DNA from: Macrolepiota albuminosa
Lineage: Eukaryota > Basidiomycota > Agaricomycetes > Agaricales > Agaricaceae
Assembly: GCA_027475525.1 (NCBI GenBank)
Contig: JAMWFC010000036.1
Location: 186,001 to 250,000, forward strand
Reading direction: 5' to 3'
DNA length: 64,000 bases
Positions 30,708-41,780 of the stretch are shown here, piece by piece. The position numbers and the translations under genes were made by a program. The notes beneath the pieces were generated by a model, which had not been told where the DNA came from, made no database searches, and was given only the letters and a program-made list of their open reading frames with translations. How positions within the stretch are numbered: the stretch's first letter is position 1; every line of letters begins with the position of its first letter.

Positions 30708-31502
30708 TGTCAGGTTCCGCTGAATCGGGGGCTTTCCGGGAAAGCGACGCCCTTACGATGCGGACTTGATCTACGGATACTCGGGTGTCTGGAACTCCGG
30801 GGCTGGGACTCCGGGGTTCAAGACGAGGACAGGGTAATCCCGGGAGAGGGGACTAGAGTCCGGGGGTTTTGGAGGAAAGTGGCTGGGAGTTAGAGGGGGT
30901 CGAGTCGTGAACCGGAGGTTCTAGGACGAGACCAAGTTAGTAACTTAAGAGTCGCGAAGTGCGTACCAAACTTATAGCACGCGAATGCTAAGGCGTGCCA
31001 GTCGAAGCGTACCAAACGAGGCGTACCAGTCAAACAAAAGGGCACGCAATATCCAAGTAACAGTTATGCAATATCAAGACTAGCGAATACAACAAGGAAC
31101 TACGCTATAAGTACTACGGGGCCGGGTCTCGAGGTTCCGGGATGTCTGGGATGGGTTCCGGGGGTTATTGAGTAGCGGCAGGGGCTGCGTACCGGGATCG
31201 CGCGTGTGGAGCGCGCGATCAATTGGCGCGGAGGGAGTCGTGATGCGTGGGGCGTGATGCGTGATGGCTTGATGCGAGCCGCGTGATCCGATCGTCGATG
31301 GCGGTTGATCCCGGGGTCTGTGATGCAGGGGTCCCGGGGGCTGGCTGATGGCGTTCGGTGGCGGTTGATGGCGGTCCTGATGCGCGTGATGGCGGTGTCG
31401 GCGGTCGTGATGGCGGGGCGTGTCCTGTGGGGTCGGAGGGAGGGTCCCGGAGGGTGTTCCGGGGGTGTCCCGGGGTGGGCCCGGAGGGAAGGGGTCGTGA
31501 CA
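30708..31502 (-). repeat. 5' LTR of the complete chromovirus
   Basis: 795 bp, identical on reading to the LTR at 20,354. If the self-primer marks the RNA start, U3 is about 31,082-31,502 and R/U5 about 30,708-31,081. Confidence 0.95.
31070..31111 (-). promoter_or_regulatory. Predicted core promoter and transcription start of the chromovirus
   Basis: The self-primer logic places the RNA 5' end at A31,081 (AGTCTTGATATT). About 24-31 nt upstream on the minus strand is ACTTATAG, a TATA-like word, at the expected distance. The same words are present in the LTRs at 218 and 18,937. Start site inferred, not measured. Confidence 0.5.
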
Positions 31503-31790
31503 CACTATTATTGTGCATCCCAAAGAAGGATGGGACCTTTTGAACTGCTTTTGATGCATGCCAGCACAACAATAATATGATAAAGGATGTAACTCCTTTA
31601 CCAGATCAAGAGGTGATCTGGGAAGATGTGGCTCAAGTGAAGTATCGCTCAAAAATTGACCTCACTGATGCTTATGAGTAGGTGTGCATTTGTACCAAAG
31701 ATGTACCTAAGACTGTGTTTGCATCAATCATAGGCATATTTATGAGCAACATCATGCAAATTGAGGACTGTATGTTGACAAATACTTGAA
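31503..31790 (+). pseudogene. Older gypsy element: RT fragment after the nested insertion
   Basis: The frame reads on from 20,353 across one copy of cacta as LLCIPKKDGTF, TAFDACQHNNN, IKDVTPLPDQ, YRSKIDLTDAYE and PKTVFASIIG, which is gypsy RT motifs 1-3. Two in-frame stops, TGA where Arg is expected (TF-R-TAFDA) and TAG where Gln is expected (DAYEQV), are each one C-to-T change from CGA and CAG. The RT ends near 31,790 without reaching the catalytic YxDD. Confidence 0.85.
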
Positions 31791-32949
31791 AAGATATCAG
31801 ATTCTGAAAAGATTGCCTACATCTTTTTATTCTCTTCCTTGGCAGCTGCCTTCCAATTATTTGTGCAACTGCTACAAGACCCCTCTATTGGTTGAATCAT
31901 CTTCAGATGTTATGAGTCCTGTTTTCTCATTCTCATTTTCAGTATGCTCAGCAGTGGCAGGCATTTGACCTTGAACTTTATTAGCAAACTTGTCAATATA
32001 ATTAAATAGTAGGAAGTATTCTAAGTTAAAATATTATGTATCAGCAATTTGACATATGTCAATTGATTTGATATGCTTAAGCAAATTGTTTTCATCTATT
32101 ATAAAAAAATTTAAGTAGGGACTCTTCTTCCAACTTGAGCAACATGAGACTATTCAACAGAAAAATAAGAAAATATAGACGTACCTTATAGCTATATGGT
32201 AAGCAATATCATAACTCTCTCAGGACCCTATCTGAAACTCCCTCACCAGCTCCACAATACAATTCCTGCCATTATGGCTGCCAATACCACCATCACATAT
32301 ATCTTCTGACAGCTTGCTTCATGGAGCTCGGAATTACCCATTATCATAGCTATCATCTTCCAATCAATGATTAGATTATACCAATCATCCTGGCTATCAT
32401 GCATCATGCATCACAATGTCCTTTTCACTCTAATTAATTGCATATTCTACATGCACAATTCTCAGAATACAGTCTCCCCTCCACCCACCACTACCTATTA
32501 ACTTCCAGGAATTGTTTCAGATATTCTAAAACCTCTCAGAAACCTAGAGTGACCTTCACAATATTGATAGTCATAGCTACCTTGGTTTACCTTAGTCTTG
32601 ATATTACAATTGCTGTTTGCATATACTCTAATTTGACTAGTATACATTGACCAGCATGCTTGACTGGCACACATATTTTGAGATTGGTATGCATTTTGTG
32701 ACTCTAAGTTTATTAACTCTGATATTATCTTAGAACACTTGGTTTTTGACTTGACCTTAATCCCAATTTATTCTCAACTTCTTCAATTATCTCACTCAGT
32801 CTCTGACCTCAGATATTTTCTGTTTTGCATCTTGAACTCTAGAGCATGGTCTAGAGTTTCAGACATCTGAGTACACATAGATTAAGTCTGCCTCATAAGG
32901 GTGTTGCTTTTTCAGAAGGCCCTCAAGTCTGCAGTATCTAACAATTTCC
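31791..32949. other. AT-rich DNA, no feature recognised
   Basis: Low-CpG, AT-rich sequence with frequent stops in all frames. It may be the decayed remainder of the old gypsy element, but I cannot see any pol motif after 31,790. Confidence 0.4.
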
Positions 32950-35880
32950 TTCATAGTTGTTCTATTGAGAAAAAAGAAGTACAAGATGTTAACAGTTTTG
33001 AGATCAATAACTCTGCTAAACAAAATATTTACACTAGTGAGCAGCTAGATAAACAATAAAGGTATTATTGATTATACTAACAAGTTATTAAAAAAAAAAG
33101 GAGCAGCTACTCAAAGATACAAACTACAAGCCAGTGAAAAAAGAAGCTCTGAATGTATGAAGACAATAGAAAAACTCAACAGAAGATTGGCAAGATAGTT
33201 ATTATCAGAAATTTCAAGAAACAAATAGTAAATTACATGAATATTGACAACTGATATTTTATGATAGCTTTGATACTACTTTTTGAGCTATTTTTATATT
33301 AAATTCTCCTATTTCTTGTATCTAGTCAATCAGTCTTTCTTTACTTGTTCTGCAATCTCACATCATTGTTTCTTCATTGCTTTCCTATATCAATCTAAGT
33401 ACTGAGCATCCACATATACTACTATCTATATCATTTTTTATTTTTTATTTTCCTTCAGTAAATATTGTCATTATATTAAAAGAACATTAATTATATAATT
33501 GATTGTATAAACAAATAGTTTGGCAATGTCTACTAAAAGCAATTATATTTGTATGTATTTGTTTTTCCTTAATGCCTGATCAATAAATTATTTAAATACA
33601 ATATCTTTATAAACTGTGGACAAGAAAGATTGAATCTGACACTGATAGATAAATAGTTATATCACTTCAAATGATATATAAAAGTAAAAACAATATCAAA
33701 GAATTAAGGGTCAAAATCACAATATTTTAGCTTCAATTTTTTTTATGAATAGGAGAATAGCAAATTCTAAATTTAGCTAAATAATTATTCGTCTTCCAAT
33801 TATGCAAAAAATGCTTTTTGCATTTGACAGAATGTAATAATATGGAATTCAGTCTATACATATAATAATCAACACAATTTCATGAATTTAGTAGCTATAC
33901 AATGGTTATGTACATAAATAATATATAGCTATAATAACACAATTAGATGGCTAATATATTATATATTTATTTATTTAATATATAATAATATCATATACAT
34001 ATAATTTCATGTATTTAGTAGCTGTGTAGTGATTGTATATTCAAGTAATACATGGCTAAGCCATCAGAAGTCAGATCAAAGCTCAATTGTTAGCTTAGTT
34101 GCATTTTAACAAGCCTTTTCTATTATTACTTTCTTATTTTTCAAATTCTTTCTTTATATACTTTAAATAGTAGATTTTGCTTATAGTGATAGCAAGCTTT
34201 CTTTACTGAGGTTTTGATGCTACCCTACTTGCATCCTTTTAGTTATGCAAATACTATTTAGCTTTAAATCTACCAAGACATTTCTTAACTGAGTTGTTTT
34301 TAGCTACTATAGAGCAGAAGTAGATATCACTATTGTAATATTGTAACAGGATTAAACAAGTGGCTAATATATTATTTATTTAATTAACTATTTATAATAT
34401 AGTAATATGTAATTTTATAATTTTAATGGCTGTGCAATGATCATATATTCAAATAGTATATAGCCACAATAATAAAATTAAATGACTAATATATTGTTTA
34501 TTTATTTATTTATTTCTGAAGAAGTGAATATTTGTGAGAAGACTGATGTTCTGAACATCTTTTCATCTATATGGCTGCATACCTGGAGTCAAAATAATAT
34601 ACTAATTTCAGGCAGCAATAAAATACCTACAAAGAAATGCCATCATACATATGTGTAAAGCTATATACATTTCATGCTGATCTGCTGAATGCTAAGCATT
34701 GTAAGGTAGCACAATTGACTCTTGATAAGATTAATCTATTGTACTATTTGAGGTATGGACTTTGGAACAACATACTATGTAGATGTTACGCAGCTGGCAA
34801 GGAGTTGAAGTGAATAATGACATCTCCATCTATCTTTTATGTTTATTTTTATGACTTTTATTTTATAATAGCGATGCATATGCTATTTTCAACTCATGAA
34901 ACAATAAATAATATAATGTTGCTTTTGAGCTTTATAGTTAAACTTTAAGTCTTTTTTTATTTAATCTACAAATAATGAATATATACTTGAAAATATTAGC
35001 TCAAAATACCTGAACTTTATAAAGGACTCAAAACTATTGGTCTGGTTACTTATATACAAGAGTTAGGATTTATTTTATTTACTTATCTAAGCTATGTAGT
35101 AGTGGCTATGTCTTTATAGTGGTAATAGAAATAGAAGCTTGATGTCATCATAACAAAAAGATAAATAAGAAAAACATTTTAATTATTTCTCCTTCTTTAA
35201 CCATGTCACACTACTCTACCTCTAATATTGCCTATGCCACTCCTGCCTGATGATAACTCTACTGCTTTATAACTATGCTATGAGGAGCACCAAGAAATAT
35301 ATAAGTGCCATCTGAATGAGCAGCAAATAGCAGATCTTTTCTAGCAGTATAAATAATTTTCCAGCCTGTCTGCATATTCATTTGGCATGCCCATCTAGAG
35401 ATAGTGGCCTGATCTATAGAGTCAAGTTCATTGACACTGACATCTGATCTGTTAGTACCAGGGAGGAGCATGCAGATGGCTGAACCAAGCAGCTCAGTTT
35501 AACCTGCATCTGCTGTGAGCTTATTGACACATACTGAACAGCCTGTTCTTAGTCCTGGTCAAATATGAGTGGTTCCAACAGCAAAGTGGATCTTTCAAGC
35601 CAATGTAATGCTATGGCCTAAAATTAGCACCATGGCCCTCCTACTCTCAAGTGGTGTCAGACTAAGGGTTTCATGAGTGTTCTTCTGGCCTGGTTGCACA
35701 TCCTAATCCCACTAGTATTTGTTATGCTTATGTTGAGGTGAACTGTGTGAGTTCAAGGTGCTAGTGGCAAAGTCTTGCAGAGATTACTCTATTTGTGTGT
35801 CCTGTTAAGCCCAGCACAAGCAGTGCTCTGTGGTTAAGACATGAAGGGCATCTTATATGAGCAAAGAGCAGAGATGAGAT

Positions 35881-36860
35881 ATGACCTGGGTGCTGGGCCA
35901 GTTGGCTAGTATATTCAGAGTGAGGGCTGAGGAGTTGGATGGGGCACTAGATGGGAGTTCATCAAGAGGAAGGAAGGCAGAGGCATCAACTACACAGCAA
36001 GATAAGAAGAAGTGCAGAGCTTTGCCTACATCAATAGAGGAAGTGCCAATGGCTCAGCATAATAGAAGAAAGCATTGAGCATTACTGGAGCCATACTTTA
36101 GAGAGGCAATAAATTTTGATTCAATGCTATTTAAGCCTACACAGATACATGAATACAAAGTCATTGAGCATAGGTAATGTGTCCTGGTCAAAGGGTGTGG
36201 AGTCAAGTGGAGCACAGTATAAGAGTTCATCAAAGGCTGTGGAGTCAGTGAGGGCACAGGCTGAGGGTTTATTGCAAAAAGGAGTAAGCATAAACACATC
36301 GTCTCTGCAGCAGGACAAGGAGAAGTACTGAGCTTTGACTAAGTCAGTGGAGATAGTAGGGCACAAGTGTGTGCAGAGGTCTCCAAGCTTGGACATATCA
36401 GATATCTATATAATCTTCCTGATACTTGCCCAACCATCCATTGATGAGGAGATGTGTCAGCAGTTGCAGGAGGCCCTGGCTTCTGAGCACCAGATACTCT
36501 TACAGTTGCAGTCTATGCAAGAAGATCTTATGTAGGAATGGCACACTCAAGAGGTCATGTAAGAAGAGCAGGACATGGCAATTTGCAATAAGGACAGAGC
36601 ATTTAAAGACAGAGATGCTGCTTTAATGGCATGTGTGGCTATTAAAGACAAGTTGGCTGCTTTGTGGACATAAGTAGAGCATATCAAAAATCAAGAATCA
36701 GACAGTGTGGCATCTGGGGTGTCAGAAATAGAGGAGGTACAGCAGGTGATATGGCAAGTGGAGATAGCATAGCCACATATTTTACAGAGGAGAAACTAGC
36801 TGTTGAACATGTTGGCATTGGCACAGGAAGATGTTATGCACAAGTGACCCTATATCCCAT
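35881..36860 (+). pseudogene. Repeat X coiled-coil gene relic, copy I
   Basis: Broken frames starting MTWVLGQLASIFRVRAEELDG, then KKKCRALPTSIEEVPMAQHN, LEPYFREAI, and near 36,440-36,720 a Gln/Glu-rich helical part (QQLQEALASEHQILLQLQ, CNKDRAFKDRDAALMAC). Stops sit where Gln is expected (TAG for CAG). The same protein is legible in copy II at 58,450-59,330. Function unknown; the helical part suggests a coiled coil. Confidence 0.5.
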
Positions 36861-37689
36861 ACTATATATCTAATACATCTTCATATCCAGGAGGGGTGCA
36901 CAGGTACAGACTATTGTTGGATGAGGCTCCTCAGTGCTCATCCTCATCCAGCGAGGACTGTCTCAGCATATCCTTTTAGAGCTTATGCAGGGAATTAATC
37001 AGTTGAGAGATTTGTTGGCAGTACAGGTTGATATAAATACATTGTATATAAAAATCTAAATGGTTAACTAGTAGTAAGTATTAATGTAATTATTAGCTGT
37101 ACCAATACCAATGGTTAATAATGAGTTTATTAATATTATAAACCTGTTCTATTAAAGACATCTATTTAATAAGAGCTTTACTGACAATAAAGCAAAGACA
37201 ATGTACCATTCAATGTTTTTCATGAGAATTGCACTTAAGGCTTCAATAATAGAGGGTGCTGATCTACAGTCATATGTGAAATAAACTGCATAAGTCCAGC
37301 AGCATATGTTTAGTCTTGATATTCAGCTACAAGTATAGAATAGATAAATAGCTATTTTACTAACTAGAATAAAAAGAAATAGAAATGGAGGTTTTTGACA
37401 TGTAGCAAGTGAACATACTTCTAGTCAAGCATGAAAATATTGGCCTTGACTATGTCCATATCTATTTGACAAGGTATTGTTACATTGCCGTACTGCACAG
37501 AAGATTGAGCAAGTTCAAAGGCCAAAAACACTTCACATACAGAATCTTTTCTACATGAAGTGAAATCAGGCTCATTAGGCTTGCATACTATATGTTTGAC
37601 AACAATAATTTTTGTATTCCACTCCTATTTTCACAATGTCTGAGTAAGTCCAACCTTTGTCAAGCTATTGATTTTTATGAGTATGGAAC

Positions 37690-39253
37690 ATAGCAACAAG
37701 AATCCCTCATTTATCAAAAGCTTTCATCATAAGATAATTTCTGGTTGTTATGATGCATATAGCTTCTGACTCAAGATCAAGGAATGAGCAAAACAAGAGG
37801 AGAGATGGGTAGGTCTGATATAATACAGCAGATCTGAGTACCTCTCCATCACCTAGTGAATGCATCTTGATCCTGGAGGGGGTGGCAAGAGGATGTGTGA
37901 GGGCACTACAATAGGGTCTCATAGTAGTGCTCTATGTGATAGTAAATTGAAAATGAAAAGACAGATTGGGTATCTTTGGACTTATATCTTGCCGGTGCAA
38001 GCAACAATACCTCAGTCTGCAAACACCAGTTGAAAATATTGAAGTCTATGACATCACTATTTAAAATATTCTCAATCAAGTCTTGTTCTGCCTCCACACC
38101 TCCTATAGCACCATCATCTGCTTTGCACACATCATTACTTGCTGATGCATGCACTGCTTTGTATTTCCATGTCCAGCAGATATAGCATCACTGGAGTACT
38201 ATATATATAATGGCTGGTTGATGCACAGTGGCTACTTAAACAGCAAATGTCTTGTTGGGAAGTGTCATGGCACAACAAGACATCTGTGACATCATACTTA
38301 GAGGGAGGAGCACTCCAAGAGGGCATATAGAGGAGTGGAGAAGGACAGAGAGGATGAAAGGATGGAGGAGACATTAAATTGCTTAGTATGTGCCTTGATA
38401 TAGAAGAACAAAACTTATAAATGCCTCTGCTTAAGCAAGGAGATAATTAGAATTGTCATGTCAATCATGCAGTGGTGGCAACCTGGATTTATTACAAACA
38501 CATTAATGAGGAATAGAGAAATAGCAGCAGTGACAATCATAAGAAGACACATCTGATTTGAAGTTAGCTGAAGTAGTCTGGTAATCCAAATCACTGTCAG
38601 AAGAGTCTGAATAGGAAGATTATCTTTGAGCATAGCCTGTCATTGCTCTATGATAAGCTGTGGCACATTAATCATTGTTTGTAATGATGGCATGTTGTAA
38701 GTCAGACCATCAAATTCAGTAATTGCTATGATCTAGTAAATCAATTATTTGTTGACATATCTCTATTATGCAGGATAAAAGACCTATTAAGTGACAATAG
38801 GTGTTCATTGTATGGTGGCAATATGCTAAATCTTTCAAGGGATATGTCAGTCCTGGTATTCAGGGCTCGCTCTCTACAAAAGACAACCAAGAAATCAGAA
38901 AATGTTATAAGATTATTCTAATTCTACAAACTACTCACATACATCTTCAGATGGAATGAAAGATTGCTCAGTGTTGGAATGATGACCAAGCTAAGAAGGA
39001 AAAGGAAAATATTAAATAACATTTCATAGTTCTCAGGATTCAAAAATTCTACATCATAGTCAAGGAGCTGTCTTGGTTTTTGATATGCATGAGCCAGAGT
39101 GCTATTTCTAAAAGATTGTCTAGGTATACATATCACATGATGGTAAAAATCAAAGACATTATTTCCATGCATATCCAGTCTACTGCTTACTAAGTAACTG
39201 TACATAACATTATTCTCATGCATACTCAGTCTACTGCTTACTAAAATATTCAC
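37690..39253 (-). pseudogene. Repeat X minus-strand coding traces, copy I
   Basis: Legible pieces on the minus strand include AHAYQKPRQLLDYDVEFLN, MLKDNL, and DLESEAICII followed by NYLMMKAFDK. Parallel pieces occur in copy II (60,000-61,060), including SDSSDSELDS. Not recognised. Heavily interrupted, so a single gene model is not possible. Confidence 0.35.
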
Positions 39254-39436
39254 TCATTGAAACAGTTTTTTGAGCATCTCTAATTTTAGTATCTGTAAGG
39301 GCGACCTCTAGAGGCTGTGGCTCAGTCACACAGCTGGCAGAGGGAGATCCAAAGTGTATTAGAATATATACTGACAATATCAAGGTAGCTACTCACCTGG
39401 CAGAGGGAGATCCAAAGAGAACAAGTCTGGGGATTC

Positions 39437-39590
39437 CCTATGCCAGGTTGGACGCTTCTGGGGCCTCTGAAGCATGGGAAACAACTGTACAGTACAACAA
39501 AATCTTAAAAACTCCTATGCCAGGTTGGACGCTTCTGGGGCCTCTGAAGCATGGGAAACAACTGTACAGTACAACAAAATCTTAAAAACT
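39437..39590. repeat. 77-bp tandem duplication (2 copies)
   Basis: CCTATGCCAGGTTGG at 39,437 recurs at 39,514, inside the inverted solo LTR. The other LTR copies have a single unit. Confidence 0.93.
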
Positions 39591-39811
39591 CGAAAATTGA
39601 CTAACCAAACAAGTGTGCAAACAAGGGAGGAAAACTCCGGACTTTAGAAGTCAGAAAGGCAAACTCCAGCTTATCTAAGCAGCCTGGAGCGGTGCTGAAG
39701 GGCCCACACTTGTCTGAGTGATAGCTAAAGAACCAGAGCACCTCAAAGGTTGAGAATAGTACTAACAGATAGTGTTGAAAAAGTAGTAACAGCAAAATGA
39801 GAGAATGATAG

Positions 39812-39965
39812 AAGAAATAAGGAAGTGAATGAAAGGAGAGTGAAGGAATAAAGAGTGAAAGAAGAAAGGAATGAGGAGTCCCCTGACAAAGAAATAAGGA
39901 AGTGAATGAAAGGAGAGTGAAGGAATAAAGAGTGAAAGAAGAAAGGAATGAGGAGTCCCCTGACA
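39812..39965. repeat. 77-bp tandem duplication (2 copies)
   Basis: AAGAAATAAGGAAGTG at 39,812 recurs at 39,889, at the end of the inverted solo LTR. The other copies have a single unit. Confidence 0.93.
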
Positions 39966-39969
39966 GTAT

Positions 39970-40041
39970 CTAGTACTTTGTATGTCCTCTATTTGCCTTG
40001 ATAACTGCTTGAATCCTTTTAGGCATGCTTTCTATTTGTCT
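39970..40041 (-). pseudogene. Tc1/mariner transposase C-terminal relic
   Basis: The minus strand reads RQIESMPKRIQAVIKANRG followed by HTKY and a stop, the conserved C-terminus of Tc1-type transposases. Only this tail remains, between two solo LTRs. Confidence 0.65.
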
Positions 40042-40096
40042 TTGGCATTGATGCTATCATAACAAAAGAGTAGATAAAAAAAATGTTTTGACTATC

Positions 40097-40614
40097 TGTC
40101 AGGGGACTCCCCATTCCTTTCTTCTTTCACTCTTTATTCCTTCACTCTCCTTTCATTCACTTCCTTATTTCTTCTATCATTCTCTCATTTTGCTGTTACT
40201 ACTTTTTCAACACTATCTGTTAGTACTATTCTCAACCTTTGAGGTGCTCTGGTTCTTTAGCTATCACTCAGACAAGTGTGGGCCCTTCAGCACTGCTCCA
40301 GGCTGCTTAGATAAGCCGGAGTTTGCCTTTCTAACTTCTAAAGTCCGGAGTTTTCCTCCTTTGTTTGCACACTTGTTTGGTTAGTTAATTTTCGAGTTTT
40401 TAAGGTTTTGTTGTACTGTACAGTTGTTTCCCATGCTTCAGAGGCCCCAGAAGCGTCCACCCTGGCATAGGGAATCCCCAGACTTGTTCTCTTTGGATAT
40501 CCCTCTGCCAGGTGAGTAGCTACCTTGATATTGTCAGTATATATTCTAATACACTTTGGATCTCCCTCTGCCAGCTGTGTGACTGAGCCACAGCCTCTAG
40601 AGGTCGCCCTTACA
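40097..40614 (+). mobile_element. 518-bp-family LTR with unmatched flanks
   Basis: TGTCAGGGG...CGCCCTTACA, 518 bp. The left flank (from about 40,043 to ctatc at 40,092-40,096) matches the left flank of the copy at 57,279, but the right flank begins gattc and does not match ctatc. So the copy has no TSD, which suggests recombination between LTR copies or a misjoin. Confidence 0.85.
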
Positions 40615-40901
40615 GATTCTGTGACTTGTCCCTTGCAAACAACACCTATTATCCAAATTATCAAAATGTAACTCATTTGAGTAAACATCTCCACCGACAA
40701 CTTTTGTTCTCCAAAGGCAAGGTTGAAGCCAAAAATAAAGCCAATGCACAAGCAAGGATGACAAAAATGAAAAAATGCATTGGTATGGAGGAGTCAGAAA
40801 ATGCATGGAAGAAGAGCAGTATTTTGAGCTTTTAATAGTCGAACTAAAGTCTATTTGCAAGGTGGCTAGAAGGCTTCGCCAGACCAGAGAGCACATGGTA
40901 T

Positions 40902-41780
40902 TGATATGATGCTGTACCAGCAGTCAGGAACACAACATGCACCAGAAGTCAAAATAAACATTTAATCATAAGGCTGAAAACTGTAAGCCTGTACCAGCAG
41001 TCAGGGACACAACATGCACCAGAAGTCAAAATAAACATTTAATCATAAGGCTGAAAACTGTAAGCCTTCTGGTAGCAGTCTCAACAAATTATATCTCCAA
41101 AAACACCCCAATAAATACACAGACAGTACAGAACAAAGGGCAGGGACTAACTCAAGCTATCCACTCAATAATAGTCCAACCACTGTAATGGGGAGGGGAA
41201 GCATGAGAGCTGGCAGAAGTGACGAAATGGGATCAATTTGTGATGATCTAGATCAAGATCAGATCTGACAATGCCCGATTTGACACAACTAAAAGGGGAA
41301 GGAAAAGAAGCATGGAGGGATGTCAAAAAGAAGCATGGAATGCAGGGAATGATCATGCTAAATGGAGCAGAAGCAAATGGGGAAGTGGCAATCAGAAACA
41401 TCCGGAGGAATGGTGGAACTGGTGGCACCAAAACAGGCTTCCCAAAAGGGAAATTGGACTATCAAATATGTTCCAGAGGCTGGGGAGTTTACAACAAAGA
41501 GTCAGGTGTAGATAGTGGTCTGTGCACCAGAAAAACAGTATAAATAGCCCAAGTTTAGTAGAGAATAGACAGGCAATTGATAGGCAAAGGCTCGGTGGTT
41601 CCCAGGGAGTGAATCACTTAGGCTGGAGTTTGTTGAGAACCCTCTGCTTTCAGGAAGATTATTGAAAGCCTTCAACTTTATAATATATCAATTTCACCAT
41701 CAAGTCAGTGTGCATTGCAAGTAACATTTTACATCATCAAGCCCCAGAACTATCAGTACTACTTGCAACCAAGTACTACA
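40902..41780. mobile_element. LTR-like insertion with 4-bp TSD, copy 2
   Basis: TGATATGATGCTG...AAGTACTACA, flanked by gtat at 40,898-40,901 and 41,781-41,784. Homologous to 4,326-5,268 with the same ends. It contains a 77-bp duplication near its left end; it lacks part of the right third of copy 1. Confidence 0.8.
40912..41065. repeat. 77-bp tandem duplication (2 copies, one mismatch)
   Basis: CTGTACCAGCAGTCAGG at 40,912 recurs at 40,989. The copies differ at one base (AGGAACAC against AGGGACAC). Copy 1 of the element (4,326) has one unit here. Confidence 0.9.

Larger units (their letters stand above)
20354..31502 (-). mobile_element. Complete, recent Ty3/gypsy chromovirus (11.15 kb), TSD cacta
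   Basis: Two 795-bp LTRs (20,354-21,148 and 30,708-31,502) read identically base for base and are flanked by cacta at 20,349-20,353 and 31,503-31,507. Read on the minus strand, the order is 5' LTR, self-primer PBS, ORF1, gag, pol (protease x2, RT, RNase H, integrase, chromodomain), antisense gene, polypurine tract, 3' LTR. It is GC- and CpG-rich, in sharp contrast to its AT-rich host DNA. Four 77-bp duplications and a few single-base shifts break pol as assembled; because the LTRs are identical, these are more likely assembly errors than decay. It is nested in the RT of an older gypsy element. Confidence 0.95.
32950..39288. mobile_element. Unidentified large repeat X, copy I
   Basis: Collinear with 53,403-61,710 after removing the insertions in that copy. 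Anchors include GTTGTTCTATTGAGA (32,957 / 53,407), ATTTACACTAGTGAG, TAACTCTACTGCTT (35,251 / 57,811), CACCAAGAAATATAT and TACTGCTTACTAA near the right end. Copies differ by many transitions. It carries a plus-strand coiled-coil gene relic and minus-strand coding traces downstream of it. I found no RT, integrase or known DDE motif, and no clear terminal repeats; ends are set by where similarity fades. A solo LTR at 39,294 marks its right edge. Confidence 0.6.
39294..39965 (-). mobile_element. 518-bp-family solo LTR, inverted, TSD gtatc
   Basis: Starts TGTAAGGGCGACC and ends GTCCCCTGACA, the reverse of the copies at 40,097, 44,577 and 57,279. Flanked by gtatc at 39,289-39,293 and 39,966-39,970. 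As assembled it is 672 bp, but it contains two 77-bp tandem duplications; 672 minus 154 is 518, exactly the length of the copies at 40,097 and 44,577. Confidence 0.9.

Noticed and set aside
40088..40384. A 98-codon frame recurring nearly unchanged at 40,088, 44,505 and 57,270
   Set aside because: It is inside the 518-bp LTR family. Conservation reflects recent copying; the starts lie at or outside the LTR edge and the text is a translated pyrimidine tract.
105..41065. Biological origin of the 77-bp duplications (slippage or a tandem-duplicating enzyme)
   Set aside because: Identical length in unrelated sequence, always two copies, and frame or length restoration after collapse fit an assembly overlap better.
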